Source: an uncultured Pelagibacteraceae bacterium
GTDB taxonomy: Bacteria > Pseudomonadota > Alphaproteobacteria > Pelagibacterales > Pelagibacteraceae
Reading direction: 5' to 3'
Assembly: GCA_902569615.1 (NCBI GenBank)
Contig: CACFUX010000001.1
Location: 1 to 64,000, forward strand
DNA: 64,000 nucleotides
Shown: positions 21,373-30,051 of the stretch, in pieces
Numbering within the stretch: position 1 is the stretch's first letter
How the letters are laid out: every line of letters begins with the position of its first letter
Position numbers and translations under genes: made by a program
The notes under the pieces: generated by a model
What the model was told of the DNA's origin: nothing
Databases searched by the model: none
The model's input: only the letters and a program-made list of their open reading frames with translations

Positions 21373-23448
21373 ATGAAAATACCACAATTAGAAAAAAAAC
21401 CCGAATTAAAATCTTGTCACAATGTCAATTGGGAAGATAATTATAGCTGGGTACATCAATCAAATATTCTTGAGGTTTTAAGAGATAGTTCAAAATTGGT
21501 TCCTCAAGTTAGGAACTATTTGGAAGAAGAAAATGCTTATACTGAATATCATCTGAAAGACACAGCGGATATTCAAAAACAGCTATTTAAAGAAATAAAA
21601 GGAAGAATTAAATTAGATGATGAAACTCTACCTTATAAAGATACCCATTATGAATATTGGACAAAAACAACAACCAAAGGAAACTATTCTATTAAGCTAA
21701 GAAAAAAAATTGGAACAAATGAAGTTGAAGAAATATGGGATGGAGATAAGGAAAAAGAAAAATTAAATACAGAATACTTTGGTGTTGGAGATTTAGAAGT
21801 TAGCTATAATGATAAATATTTAGGTTACTCTCTAGATTTAAAAGGTTCAGAATACTATTCAATTTATATAAGAGATATTTCTTCAAATGAATTAATTACT
21901 GAAAAAATAGATGAAACAAGTGGAGCAATAACTTTTAGTTTAGATGATAAATATATTTTTTATTCAAAATTAGATAAGTTTCATAGGCCGAGAACAATTT
22001 ATAGACATAAATTAGGAACTCCTGTCAAAGATGATGAATTAATATTTGAAGAAAAAAGTGAAGCATTCACTGTGGGTATTGGTTTAAGCGCAGATGATAA
22101 ATATTTTTTTATTACAACATCAGACCATAATACATCTGAACAATATTATTTTGGAGTACATGAAGAAAATCCTAAACCAAAATTAATTAAAGAGAGAAAA
22201 AGAGGAATAATTTATTCTGTAAATTCTTGGGATGGCTATTTTTACAATCACACTAATGAAAATGCGGAAGACTTTAAAATTGACAGATGTAGAAATTTGT
22301 CAGAACAAAAATGGGAAGAATATATACCAGCAAAAGATGAAGTTTTAATTGGTGGACTGTCTTTTTTAAATAATTGGATGATTAGATCTGAAATTTCTAA
22401 CGCGCTAGGGAAATTATTTGTAAAAGATCTAAAAAAAAATATAGAAGAAGAATTAATTTTTACTGATGAAAAAGTTATAGTTCCTGGAATATCTTCTACT
22501 CAAAAAGACAAAAATACTGATTTAGTTTATTTATCTTATTCCTCTCCCAAAACACCAGGAAGGGTGTACTTATATAATTTGAAAACTAAAGATAAAAAAT
22601 TAGTAAAAGAACAAGAAATTCCTTCTGGTCATAATCCCGATGATTATATTGTTGAAAGATTAGAATGTCGTTCTCATGATGGAAGAATGGTTCCATTAAC
22701 AATAACAAGACATAAGAAAACTAAAATTGATGGATCTGCAAATTTATTATTGTATGGATATGGTTCTTATGGAAGTTCCATGTCACCAGGTTTCTCATCA
22801 ACAAGATTAAGTTTAATTGATAGAGATATAATTTGGGTAACAGCGCATATAAGAGGCGGAATGGAAAGAGGAATGAAGTGGTGGAAAGAAGGAAAACTTT
22901 TGAATAAAAAAAATACCTTCGAGGATTATATTGCTGTAGGTAAATATTTAATTGGAAAAAAATACACCTCTAAAGGTAAAATAATTGGAATGGGAGGCTC
23001 TGCTGGAGGACTGTTAATGGGGGCTGTAGTTAATCAAGAACCTGAACTATTTTTAGGGATTATAATGGCAGTTCCATTTGTAGACTCTTTAACTACAAAT
23101 TTAGATCATTCTTTGCCTTTGACGGTTGGGGAATTTGATGAATTTGGAAATGCAAAAGAAAATAAAGATCATTTTGACTATATTTTTTCTTATGCCCCTT
23201 ATAATAATATAAAAAAAATGGACTATCCTCATATTTTAATAACAACAAGTTTAAGCGATAATAGAGTTTTATTTGATGAACCAACAAAATTTACTGCAAA
23301 ATTAAGAGAGTTTAAAACTGATAACAATTTATTACTATTGAAAACTGAAATGAATGCTGGTCATGGTGGAAAATCTGGAAGAGATGGCGCTATAGAAGAA
23401 ATTGCCCTAGATTATGCATTCGCAATTAAAATATCCTCTAAAATCTAA
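21373..23448 (+). CDS. ptrB: Prolyl oligopeptidase family protease (oligopeptidase B-like)
   Basis: GGSAGGLLMGAVVNQEPELF active-site Ser region; LLYGYGSYGSSMSPGFSSTRLSLIDR; NAGHGGKSGRD. Confidence 0.9.
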   Translation: MKIPQLEKKPELKSCHNVNWEDNYSWVHQSNILEVLRDSSKLVPQVRNYLEEENAYTEYHLKDTADIQKQLFKEIKGRIKLDDETLPYKDTHYEYWTKTTTKGNYSIKLRKKIGTNEVEEIWDGDKEKEKLNTEYFGVGDLEVSYNDKYLGYSLDLKGSEYYSIYIRDISSNELITEKIDETSGAITFSLDDKYIFYSKLDKFHRPRTIYRHKLGTPVKDDELIFEEKSEAFTVGIGLSADDKYFFITTSDHNTSEQYYFGVHEENPKPKLIKERKRGIIYSVNSWDGYFYNHTNENAEDFKIDRCRNLSEQKWEEYIPAKDEVLIGGLSFLNNWMIRSEISNALGKLFVKDLKKNIEEELIFTDEKVIVPGISSTQKDKNTDLVYLSYSSPKTPGRVYLYNLKTKDKKLVKEQEIPSGHNPDDYIVERLECRSHDGRMVPLTITRHKKTKIDGSANLLLYGYGSYGSSMSPGFSSTRLSLIDRDIIWVTAHIRGGMERGMKWWKEGKLLNKKNTFEDYIAVGKYLIGKKYTSKGKIIGMGGSAGGLLMGAVVNQEPELFLGIIMAVPFVDSLTTNLDHSLPLTVGEFDEFGNAKENKDHFDYIFSYAPYNNIKKMDYPHILITTSLSDNRVLFDEPTKFTAKLREFKTDNNLLLLKTEMNAGHGGKSGRDGAIEEIALDYAFAIKISSKI

Positions 23449-23458
23449 ATTCCCGATA

Positions 23459-23488
23459 TTGAAAATTTAAAATTAGTAACTATATAAT
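23459..23488 (+). promoter_or_regulatory. Candidate promoter for ibpA
   Basis: TTGAAA (23459-23464), 16-nt spacer, TATATAAT (23481-23488). Confidence 0.45.
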
Positions 23489-23492
23489 TTTG

Positions 23493-23547
23493 AAAGTCGC
23501 CTAATGGGGCTTTTATAAATAAACTTGCTTTAACAAAGGAGGATATT
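23493..23547 (+). ncRNA. ROSE-like RNA thermometer in the ibpA 5' UTR
   Basis: Hairpin 23493-23513: AAAGUC/GGCUUU plus CC/GG, loop UAAU. SD hairpin 23524-23541: CUU[G]CUUU / AAAGGAG, with a single bulged G opposite the SD. Confidence 0.65.
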
Positions 23548-23994
23548 ATGACAAGTAAGGATTTATCTATATTTAACTCTCTAAGACCTTTTTCAATTGG
23601 TTTTGACGATATGTTCGACCAATTTGAAAGTATGTTGGGCAATGGGCATATGACTATGCAGTCAAACTACCCTCCATACAACATAAGAAAAACTGGAAAG
23701 GATAACTACTCTATAGAGGTTGCTCTTGCTGGTTTTAGTAAAAGGGATGTAGAAGTTGAGTTTGAAGACAATTTATTAACTGTAAAAACAAAACAAGTTG
23801 ATAAGTCTGAGGACAAAAGTGAAGATGGAGAAATTATTCACAAAGGTATTTCTCAAAGACATTTTGCTAGATCGTTTACAATTGCAGATGATGTAAAAGT
23901 AGGTGGCGCAGAACTAAAAGATGGTCTTTTGACGATAGCTTGTGAAAGAATTGTACCTGAGTATAAAAAGAAAAAACTTATTGAAATTAAATAA
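23548..23994 (+). CDS. ibpA: Small heat shock protein, Hsp20/IbpA family
   Basis: NYPPYNIRKTGKDNYSIEVALAGFSKRDVEVEFEDNLLTVK...GISQRHFARSFTIADDV...GLLTI. Confidence 0.95.
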   Translation: MTSKDLSIFNSLRPFSIGFDDMFDQFESMLGNGHMTMQSNYPPYNIRKTGKDNYSIEVALAGFSKRDVEVEFEDNLLTVKTKQVDKSEDKSEDGEIIHKGISQRHFARSFTIADDVKVGGAELKDGLLTIACERIVPEYKKKKLIEIK

Positions 23995-24007
23995 GTACTA
24001 AATCTTG

Positions 24008-24030
24008 CTTGTGGGGATAATCCCCACAAG
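24008..24030 (+). terminator. Perfect 10-bp hairpin 3' of ibpA (terminator or 3'-end stabiliser)
   Basis: CTTGTGGGGA-TAA-TCCCCACAAG; no downstream T-run. Confidence 0.6.
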
Positions 24031-24044
24031 TGCTATATAAATAA

Positions 24045-24347
24045 TTAAATACATCCACTAGAAGTAAATCCTACAATAGTCCCACTAGTATTAATTTCAA
24101 ATTTTCTTTCACACGGAATTCCATATTTTTTTGTTTTATAAACAAGAGTTTCATTTCCTAAATCATTTATAAAATCTTCTGTTGGGGCCCCTAATTCAAG
24201 TTTTAATTCGTTAACTTGTTTTCCAACAAATTGTCCAAATCTCTCATTCTCTTTTTCTGCAACTTCATCGGATTTATTTTTTATAGTCTGACAACCAGCC
24301 AAAAACAAAAAAATTGAAAATAAAAATAAAACGAATCTAATTTTCAT
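24045..24347 (-). CDS. Small lipoprotein of unknown function
   Basis: MKIRFVLFLFSIFLFLAGCQTIKNK lipobox, taking the internal Met as start; 'FVGKQVNELKLELGAPTEDF' resembles the SmpA/BamE-like fold. Confidence 0.65.
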   Translation of the reverse strand: MKIRFVLFLFSIFLFLAGCQTIKNKSDEVAEKENERFGQFVGKQVNELKLELGAPTEDFINDLGNETLVYKTKKYGIPCERKFEINTSGTIVGFTSSGCI

Positions 24348-24494
24348 ACAAAAAAATATAACAATGAATTGTGTCAAAAGATTAACTTTCAAGTTGTAAA
24401 TAATCTTTAATTAGTAACAAAATCAAGCATTTTTGAATTCTTACTTAAGATTTTTTAAATAGAATCAAATATTGTACCGAAAAACGGAGGTCTA

Positions 24495-25784
24495 ATGTTA
24501 GATAATTACTTTAACTATAAAAAACATAAGACAGATTTTAAAACAGAAGTCACTGCAGGTGTATCGACGTTCTTGACAATGGCTTACATAATGTTTTTGA
24601 ATCCTGTCATACTTGCAGACGGTGGGTTTGATTTTGGTGGTGTTTTTACAGCAACAGCTTTAGCGGCAGCTTTAGCATGTTTTATTGCTGCATTTTACGC
24701 TAAAACTTGGCCTGTTGGACTTGCGCCAGGAATGGGGATAAATGCTTTTATCGCTTATGGTGTTTGTTTAGGTATGAAATATACGCCAGCAGAAGCGCTT
24801 GGAGCTGTTTTGGTTGCAGGTGTAGTCTTCTTAATAATTTCATTAACGCCAATAAGAGCATGGTTAATAAACTCTATTCCAAAAAGTTTAAAACTTGGAA
24901 TCGGAGCAGGTATAGGTTTGTTCCTTGCAATTATAGGTTTTGAACTTATGGGATTGACTGCAGACAACCCAGTTACACTTGTGCAACTTGGTGATGTTTC
25001 TAATCCTTTGACTTTATTAGGTGCTGCTGCATTTGTTTCTATGATTGTAATGGAAAAATTTAAAATCAAAGGAAATATAATCATTGGAATAATTGTATTT
25101 AGTGCAATAGCTTGGGTAACTGGATTAGGACAATTCAACGGTATTGTTTCTTCTCCACCACCAATGACACATCTGATGTCATTTGATTTGGGTGCTGCAC
25201 TAAGCGCATCGATGGTAACAATAATTTTTACATTATTTTTTATTGACTTTTTTGATACTGCTGGAACACTAACTAGTGTTGCAAACGTTGCTGGAAAAGT
25301 TGGTCCTGATGGAAAAATTAAGGACATCGATAAAGCAATGCTATCAGACAGTGTATCAACTGTTGCAGGTGCTGTAATGGGTACTTCAACAGTAACTACA
25401 TACGTTGAAAGTGCTGCTGGAGTAAAAGTTGGCGGAAGAACAGGAATGACTTCACTTGTTATTGGAATTGGTTTCTTGTTATGTTTATTTTTCAGTCCGC
25501 TTGCAACATCTCTTCCAAAAGAAGTTGATGCTGCTGCTCTAATCTATATTGCAACTTTATTTGTAAGAAATATTACAGATATTAGCTGGGATGATGCTGC
25601 TGAAGCTGGTCCTGCAGTTCTTGCGATGATAGCAATGCCATTTACTTATTCTATTTCAAATGGAATAGCGTTGGCATTTGTTTCATATGCTGCAATTAAG
25701 ATTTGTACTGGAAAATTTAACGAAACTAGTCCAGCAATATGGGTAATTGCTGTATTAAGTTTAATTAGTTTTATTGTAGCTTAA
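24495..25784 (+). CDS. NCS2-family purine permease (AzgA/PbuG-like)
   Basis: TAGVSTFLTMAYIMFLNP, GLAPGMGINAF, FFIDFFDTAGTL, TSTVTTYVESAAGV motifs. Confidence 0.92.
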   Translation: MLDNYFNYKKHKTDFKTEVTAGVSTFLTMAYIMFLNPVILADGGFDFGGVFTATALAAALACFIAAFYAKTWPVGLAPGMGINAFIAYGVCLGMKYTPAEALGAVLVAGVVFLIISLTPIRAWLINSIPKSLKLGIGAGIGLFLAIIGFELMGLTADNPVTLVQLGDVSNPLTLLGAAAFVSMIVMEKFKIKGNIIIGIIVFSAIAWVTGLGQFNGIVSSPPPMTHLMSFDLGAALSASMVTIIFTLFFIDFFDTAGTLTSVANVAGKVGPDGKIKDIDKAMLSDSVSTVAGAVMGTSTVTTYVESAAGVKVGGRTGMTSLVIGIGFLLCLFFSPLATSLPKEVDAAALIYIATLFVRNITDISWDDAAEAGPAVLAMIAMPFTYSISNGIALAFVSYAAIKICTGKFNETSPAIWVIAVLSLISFIVA

Positions 25785-25805
25785 AAAAGTAAAAAGTTTA
25801 ATTTA

Positions 25806-25830
25806 GGGCGGCTTAAGGGTCGCCCTTTTT
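25806..25830 (+). terminator. Terminator between convergent permease and phosphoribosyltransferase genes
   Basis: GGGCGGC-TTAAGG-GTCGCCC followed by TTTTT. Confidence 0.88.
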
Positions 25831-26353
25831 ATTTTTGGTGTTTTTTCTTTATATCTTCAATCCTTATTTCTTCGTAAACTTCAAATGGCTGGACTATCCA
25901 AGGATTAGCTTCTAATTTTACTGCACAAAAATCAGGCTCAAAAGTTGATTTTTTCTTTTTCCAAAGTGTAGCAGTTTTAATATCTTCAATTTTACCTTTA
26001 ATTGGTTCATAAGACCTCAGCCAGTCTACACTTTTGTTAAATGTAATTCCTGTATCTGATAAATCGTCACAAAGTAAAATTTTACCACCCATATTTGGAG
26101 CAATTGAACTCATTTCTCTTGAAAAAACTATATCTCCTTGTTCATCCTCTACACCTTTTCCACTATAAGATTCAACAGCCAAGTAAGCACACTTTAATTT
26201 AAATACTCTGCTTAAAACATCTATCATAGGTGCTCCTCCTCGCATTATACCAATTAAAATTGATGGCTTATATCCACTTTCATGAATTTGAATTGCAAGT
26301 TTTTCAACTGTTTCATTATATTGATCCCAACTTACAATTAATTTTTCTGACAT
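25829..26353 (-). CDS. Xanthine/hypoxanthine phosphoribosyltransferase
   Basis: ILIGIMRGGAPMIDVLSR, LLCDDLSDTGITF PRTase motifs; purine-gene context. Confidence 0.82.
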   Translation of the reverse strand: MSEKLIVSWDQYNETVEKLAIQIHESGYKPSILIGIMRGGAPMIDVLSRVFKLKCAYLAVESYSGKGVEDEQGDIVFSREMSSIAPNMGGKILLCDDLSDTGITFNKSVDWLRSYEPIKGKIEDIKTATLWKKKKSTFEPDFCAVKLEANPWIVQPFEVYEEIRIEDIKKKHQK

Positions 26354-26367
26354 AACTTTATATAATA

Positions 26368-27279
26368 TTAATTTTTAAAAATTAAAATTAAAACTGCAAG
26401 TAAAATTAAAAGTACAATCGATGTTATTAAAATATACAACCTATGAATGTTTCTGCCTCTTAAGTTGAAATAATGTCTAGCTAGAACTGAGATTACTGCA
26501 AAAGCGCACAATATTAACCAATTATATTTATTATAGACTATAAAGCTATAGTGGCCAGATAACATTATAAACAAGACTAAAAATGTTGAATAATTATTAT
26601 GTATAGATCTTTGTTTTGCGGCTAGAGATAAACTTTGATCAAATTTTTTATTTCTTTTGCTGCTATTAATTATATTTAATTGATTTGGAATAATAACAGT
26701 AAATACATTTCCAAACATATTAGTACCTATAACTAAACCCACACTTAAAAATGCAAATTTTGGACCATAAATTTGAGTAAATCCATATGATAATAACGTT
26801 AGTAAAACGAAAATTGTTGATACAAATAAAAAATTATTTTTAATTAGACTTGATTTACATAAAAAATCATAAACAAACCAAGAAGTAACTAAAGAAAGAA
26901 TAGAAATTATTATCGCAGTTGAAGGAAGCATATTTAAAATTTTTTTATCTACCATTAATATTTCAGGTCTGTAGTAATAAATAACTGCAAGTAATAAAAT
27001 TCCTGTAATAAATGTCAGATAACTCTGCCATTTGAAAATAACTAAACTTCTTAAATAATTAACTGGGGGAGAGCTTTTTAATCTTGTTAACTTATAATAA
27101 TAACCAGAATGCATCAAATATCCTTCTGCATCTATATCTCTTCTAGAAATATTTTTATTTAATTTATTGTCTAAATAATTAAATAAAAAGCTATTCCCTA
27201 CCCATAATATTGCAAATAATACATGGCCCCATCTTAAAACGAGTTCTAACCATTTCATTGAATAAGATAAAACTTCCAT
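26368..27279 (-). CDS. puuD: PuuD-like membrane urate oxidase, membrane domain only
   Basis: WLELVLRWGHVLFAILWVGNSFLFNYLD start, multiple TM helices, FGNVFTVIIPNQ, AKQRSIHNNYSTFLVLFIMLSGHY; lies between guanine deaminase/xdh genes and a PRTase gene. Confidence 0.82.
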   Translation of the reverse strand: MEVLSYSMKWLELVLRWGHVLFAILWVGNSFLFNYLDNKLNKNISRRDIDAEGYLMHSGYYYKLTRLKSSPPVNYLRSLVIFKWQSYLTFITGILLLAVIYYYRPEILMVDKKILNMLPSTAIIISILSLVTSWFVYDFLCKSSLIKNNFLFVSTIFVLLTLLSYGFTQIYGPKFAFLSVGLVIGTNMFGNVFTVIIPNQLNIINSSKRNKKFDQSLSLAAKQRSIHNNYSTFLVLFIMLSGHYSFIVYNKYNWLILCAFAVISVLARHYFNLRGRNIHRLYILITSIVLLILLAVLILIFKN

Positions 27280-27749
27280 TAATATTTAATTTTATCTTCT
27301 TTTTTTTCCCAAATTTTAAATGCCTCTAAAGCTTCATCTCTATGCATTTGATACATCTTTATTTTTCTATTTTCTAAATCTTTATTAATTTCAGAATAAA
27401 TAAATGAATCATCAAAATCTATGGCCTTTGCGTCTATTCTGGTGTTTGCATAAAAAACATTTTCAATTCGAGACCAATATATTGCAGATAAGCACATTGG
27501 ACATGGTTCACAGCTTGAATACAAATCACATCCTGAAAGATTAAAAGTATTCAGTTTTTGGCATGCGTCTCTAATTGCAACAATTTCTCCATGCGCAGTT
27601 GGATCGTTGTTCATAGTTACTTTATTAGAGCCTTCCGCAACAATCTTATTATTTTTTACAATAACGCTTCCAAACGGTCCTCCCTTAGTTTTCGCACTTT
27701 CAATTGAAAGCTCAATAGCTCTTATCATGAATGGATTTTTTTTAATCAT
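27279..27749 (-). CDS. guaD: Guanine deaminase (CMP/dCMP deaminase fold)
   Basis: TAHGEIVAIRDAC...LYSSCEPCPMCLSAIYW...ARAID-like 'DAKAIDFDDSFIY'; purine context. Confidence 0.83.
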   Translation of the reverse strand: MIKKNPFMIRAIELSIESAKTKGGPFGSVIVKNNKIVAEGSNKVTMNNDPTAHGEIVAIRDACQKLNTFNLSGCDLYSSCEPCPMCLSAIYWSRIENVFYANTRIDAKAIDFDDSFIYSEINKDLENRKIKMYQMHRDEALEAFKIWEKKEDKIKY

Positions 27750-27750
27750 T

Positions 27751-30051
27751 CTAATTTTTTTTAATTGCTTTAATACTTAATAATATATTTTCAGCTGTAG
27801 CTGGGGCGTCTAATTTTGGTATTTTTTTATAATTTGATACAGATGATATCGCATCTTTAATCGCAAAAAAAACACTCATTGCAAGCATCAGAGGTGGCTC
27901 TCCAGTTGTTTTGGATTTGTTAACAACATCTTCAACGTTTTTTCCTTCTTTATAAATTTCCACATTAAATTTTTTAGGAATGTCATTTACTGCTGGAATT
28001 TTATAAGTCGAAGGAGAAAAAGTAGTTATTTTTCCATTATCATTCCATTTAACCTCTTCCATAGTTAACCACCCTTGGCCTTGTACGAATCCTCCCTCAA
28101 TCTGACCAAATTCAATTGCTGGATTTATTGCATTGCCTGCATCATGTAATATATCAACTCTTTCTAAAATATTTTCACCTGTTAAAGTATCAATTGTAAC
28201 TTCTGAAACTGCAGCTCCATAACAAAAATAATAAAATGGTCTTCCGGTAAATTTTTTTTTATTAAACTTTATTTTTGGAGTTGAATAAAAACCTGTTGAT
28301 GAAAGTGAAATACGATTTAAGTATGCATCCATTACGATTTTTTTAAATTCAAAAGATCTATTTCCAAATATAATAGACTCATTTTTATATATTGGCTCTT
28401 CTTTACTAAAAATATTATATTTTTCTTTAATAAATTTTTCTAAATTTTTTTTTATCTTAACAGTAGCATTAAGTGCAGCAGCTGCATTTAAGTCAGTAGT
28501 TGAAGAAGCGGCGCTTGCAGAAGTATTTGGTACCTTCGCAGTATTTGTTGATGAGATTTTTATCTTTTCATATGGCAATCCCAATGAGTTTGCTACAACC
28601 TGAGCAATTTTTGTATGGGTACCTTGACCCATCTCTATACCCCCATGATTTAAATAAACACTTCCATCAGTATAAATATGAACTAAAGCACCTGCTTGAT
28701 TTAAATGTATTGTTGTAAAAGATATTCCAAATTTTACAGGTGTTATTGCTATTCCCTTTTTTTTTATTTTATTTTTAAAATTAAATTTTTTAATCTCGTT
28801 TTTTCTTTTTAAATATTTTGAATCCCTTGCCAACTTTTCAAATAACTCATTAATTATATTATCTTCGATTTTCATCCCATAATGGGTAGTATTTTTTTTA
28901 TTTTTTTTATAAAAATTATTTTTTCTTACGTCCAAAGGATCCTTATTTAAAAATCGAGATATATTGTCTATTATATTTTCAATAGCCATCATACCTTGAT
29001 TACCACCAAAACCTCTAAAAGCTGTAGATGTCGATGTATTGGTTTTACAAAGGTAATTGTCTACTTGTAAATCTGATAAAAAATATGCGTTATCAATGTG
29101 TAGTAACGCACGCTCATTTATTGCATAAGATAAATCTGGTGACATACCACATTTAGAAGCTAATTTTACTTTAAGTCCTTGAATAGTTCCTTTGTCATCA
29201 AACCCGACTTCATAATCTGAAAAAAATTCATGACGCTTACCAGTTAAAATAATATCATCATCTCTATCTAATCTAAGTTTAACTGGCTTCTTTGTTTTAT
29301 AAGCTAAAAGAGAGCATATAGCTGCAGTCATAAAATTTGTTTCTTTACCACCAAAACCTCCGCCTATTCTTCTAACAAGAACTGTAATGGAATTACTTTT
29401 TTGATTAAGCATTTTTGCAATTAGCTGTTGGGTTTCAGATGGATGTTGAGTAGAGCTATAAACTGTCATTTCATTATCCTCTTTAGGGATTACAAATGCA
29501 ACCTGGCCTTCTAAATAAAAATGCTCTTGGCTACCAGTAGTAAAGTTTCCTTTTAAAATATGTTTTGATCTCAAAATTTTTTTTTGAGCATTTCCTTTAT
29601 TAATTTTTCTTACATCAAAAAGTAAATTTTTTTTATTTAAAGAATCTTTAAGAGTTACAATTGGTTTATATTCTGAATAATTTATTTTAGCTTTTAGGAC
29701 CGCTTTTCTTGCTAGTTCAATACTAGTTGCTGCAACCGCAAATATTGGTTGTCCATAAAACTCAACTTTATTTTTTACAAAAATTGGGTCACCATCAAAG
29801 ACTGGCCCGACATCGTTTCGACCTGGTATATCTAAATAGTTAATAACTGTAACTACGCCCTCACTATTAATTACTTCACTTAAATCAATTTTTTTTATTT
29901 TTGCGAAAGCCTTTTTGCTCCAACCTATTGCTCCATAAAGAGTATCATATGGCTCCTTTATATCATCAGTGTATTCTGCTGCGCCACTGACATGCTTATA
30001 CGCACTGTCATGGGGTCTTATTTCGCTTATATAATTATCACTATTTTTCAT
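27751..30051 (-). CDS. xdhB: Xanthine dehydrogenase, molybdopterin-binding subunit
   Basis: HVSGAAEYTDDI, RIGGGFGGKE, TSTAFRGFGGNQG, TGEPPLMLAMSVFFAI motifs. Confidence 0.95.
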   Translation of the reverse strand: MKNSDNYISEIRPHDSAYKHVSGAAEYTDDIKEPYDTLYGAIGWSKKAFAKIKKIDLSEVINSEGVVTVINYLDIPGRNDVGPVFDGDPIFVKNKVEFYGQPIFAVAATSIELARKAVLKAKINYSEYKPIVTLKDSLNKKNLLFDVRKINKGNAQKKILRSKHILKGNFTTGSQEHFYLEGQVAFVIPKEDNEMTVYSSTQHPSETQQLIAKMLNQKSNSITVLVRRIGGGFGGKETNFMTAAICSLLAYKTKKPVKLRLDRDDDIILTGKRHEFFSDYEVGFDDKGTIQGLKVKLASKCGMSPDLSYAINERALLHIDNAYFLSDLQVDNYLCKTNTSTSTAFRGFGGNQGMMAIENIIDNISRFLNKDPLDVRKNNFYKKNKKNTTHYGMKIEDNIINELFEKLARDSKYLKRKNEIKKFNFKNKIKKKGIAITPVKFGISFTTIHLNQAGALVHIYTDGSVYLNHGGIEMGQGTHTKIAQVVANSLGLPYEKIKISSTNTAKVPNTSASAASSTTDLNAAAALNATVKIKKNLEKFIKEKYNIFSKEEPIYKNESIIFGNRSFEFKKIVMDAYLNRISLSSTGFYSTPKIKFNKKKFTGRPFYYFCYGAAVSEVTIDTLTGENILERVDILHDAGNAINPAIEFGQIEGGFVQGQGWLTMEEVKWNDNGKITTFSPSTYKIPAVNDIPKKFNVEIYKEGKNVEDVVNKSKTTGEPPLMLAMSVFFAIKDAISSVSNYKKIPKLDAPATAENILLSIKAIKKN

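Noticed and set aside
24755-25327. 190-aa minus-strand ORF antisense to the purine permease
   Set aside because: Contained in a clear NCS2 permease CDS; no independent start/RBS context or domain.
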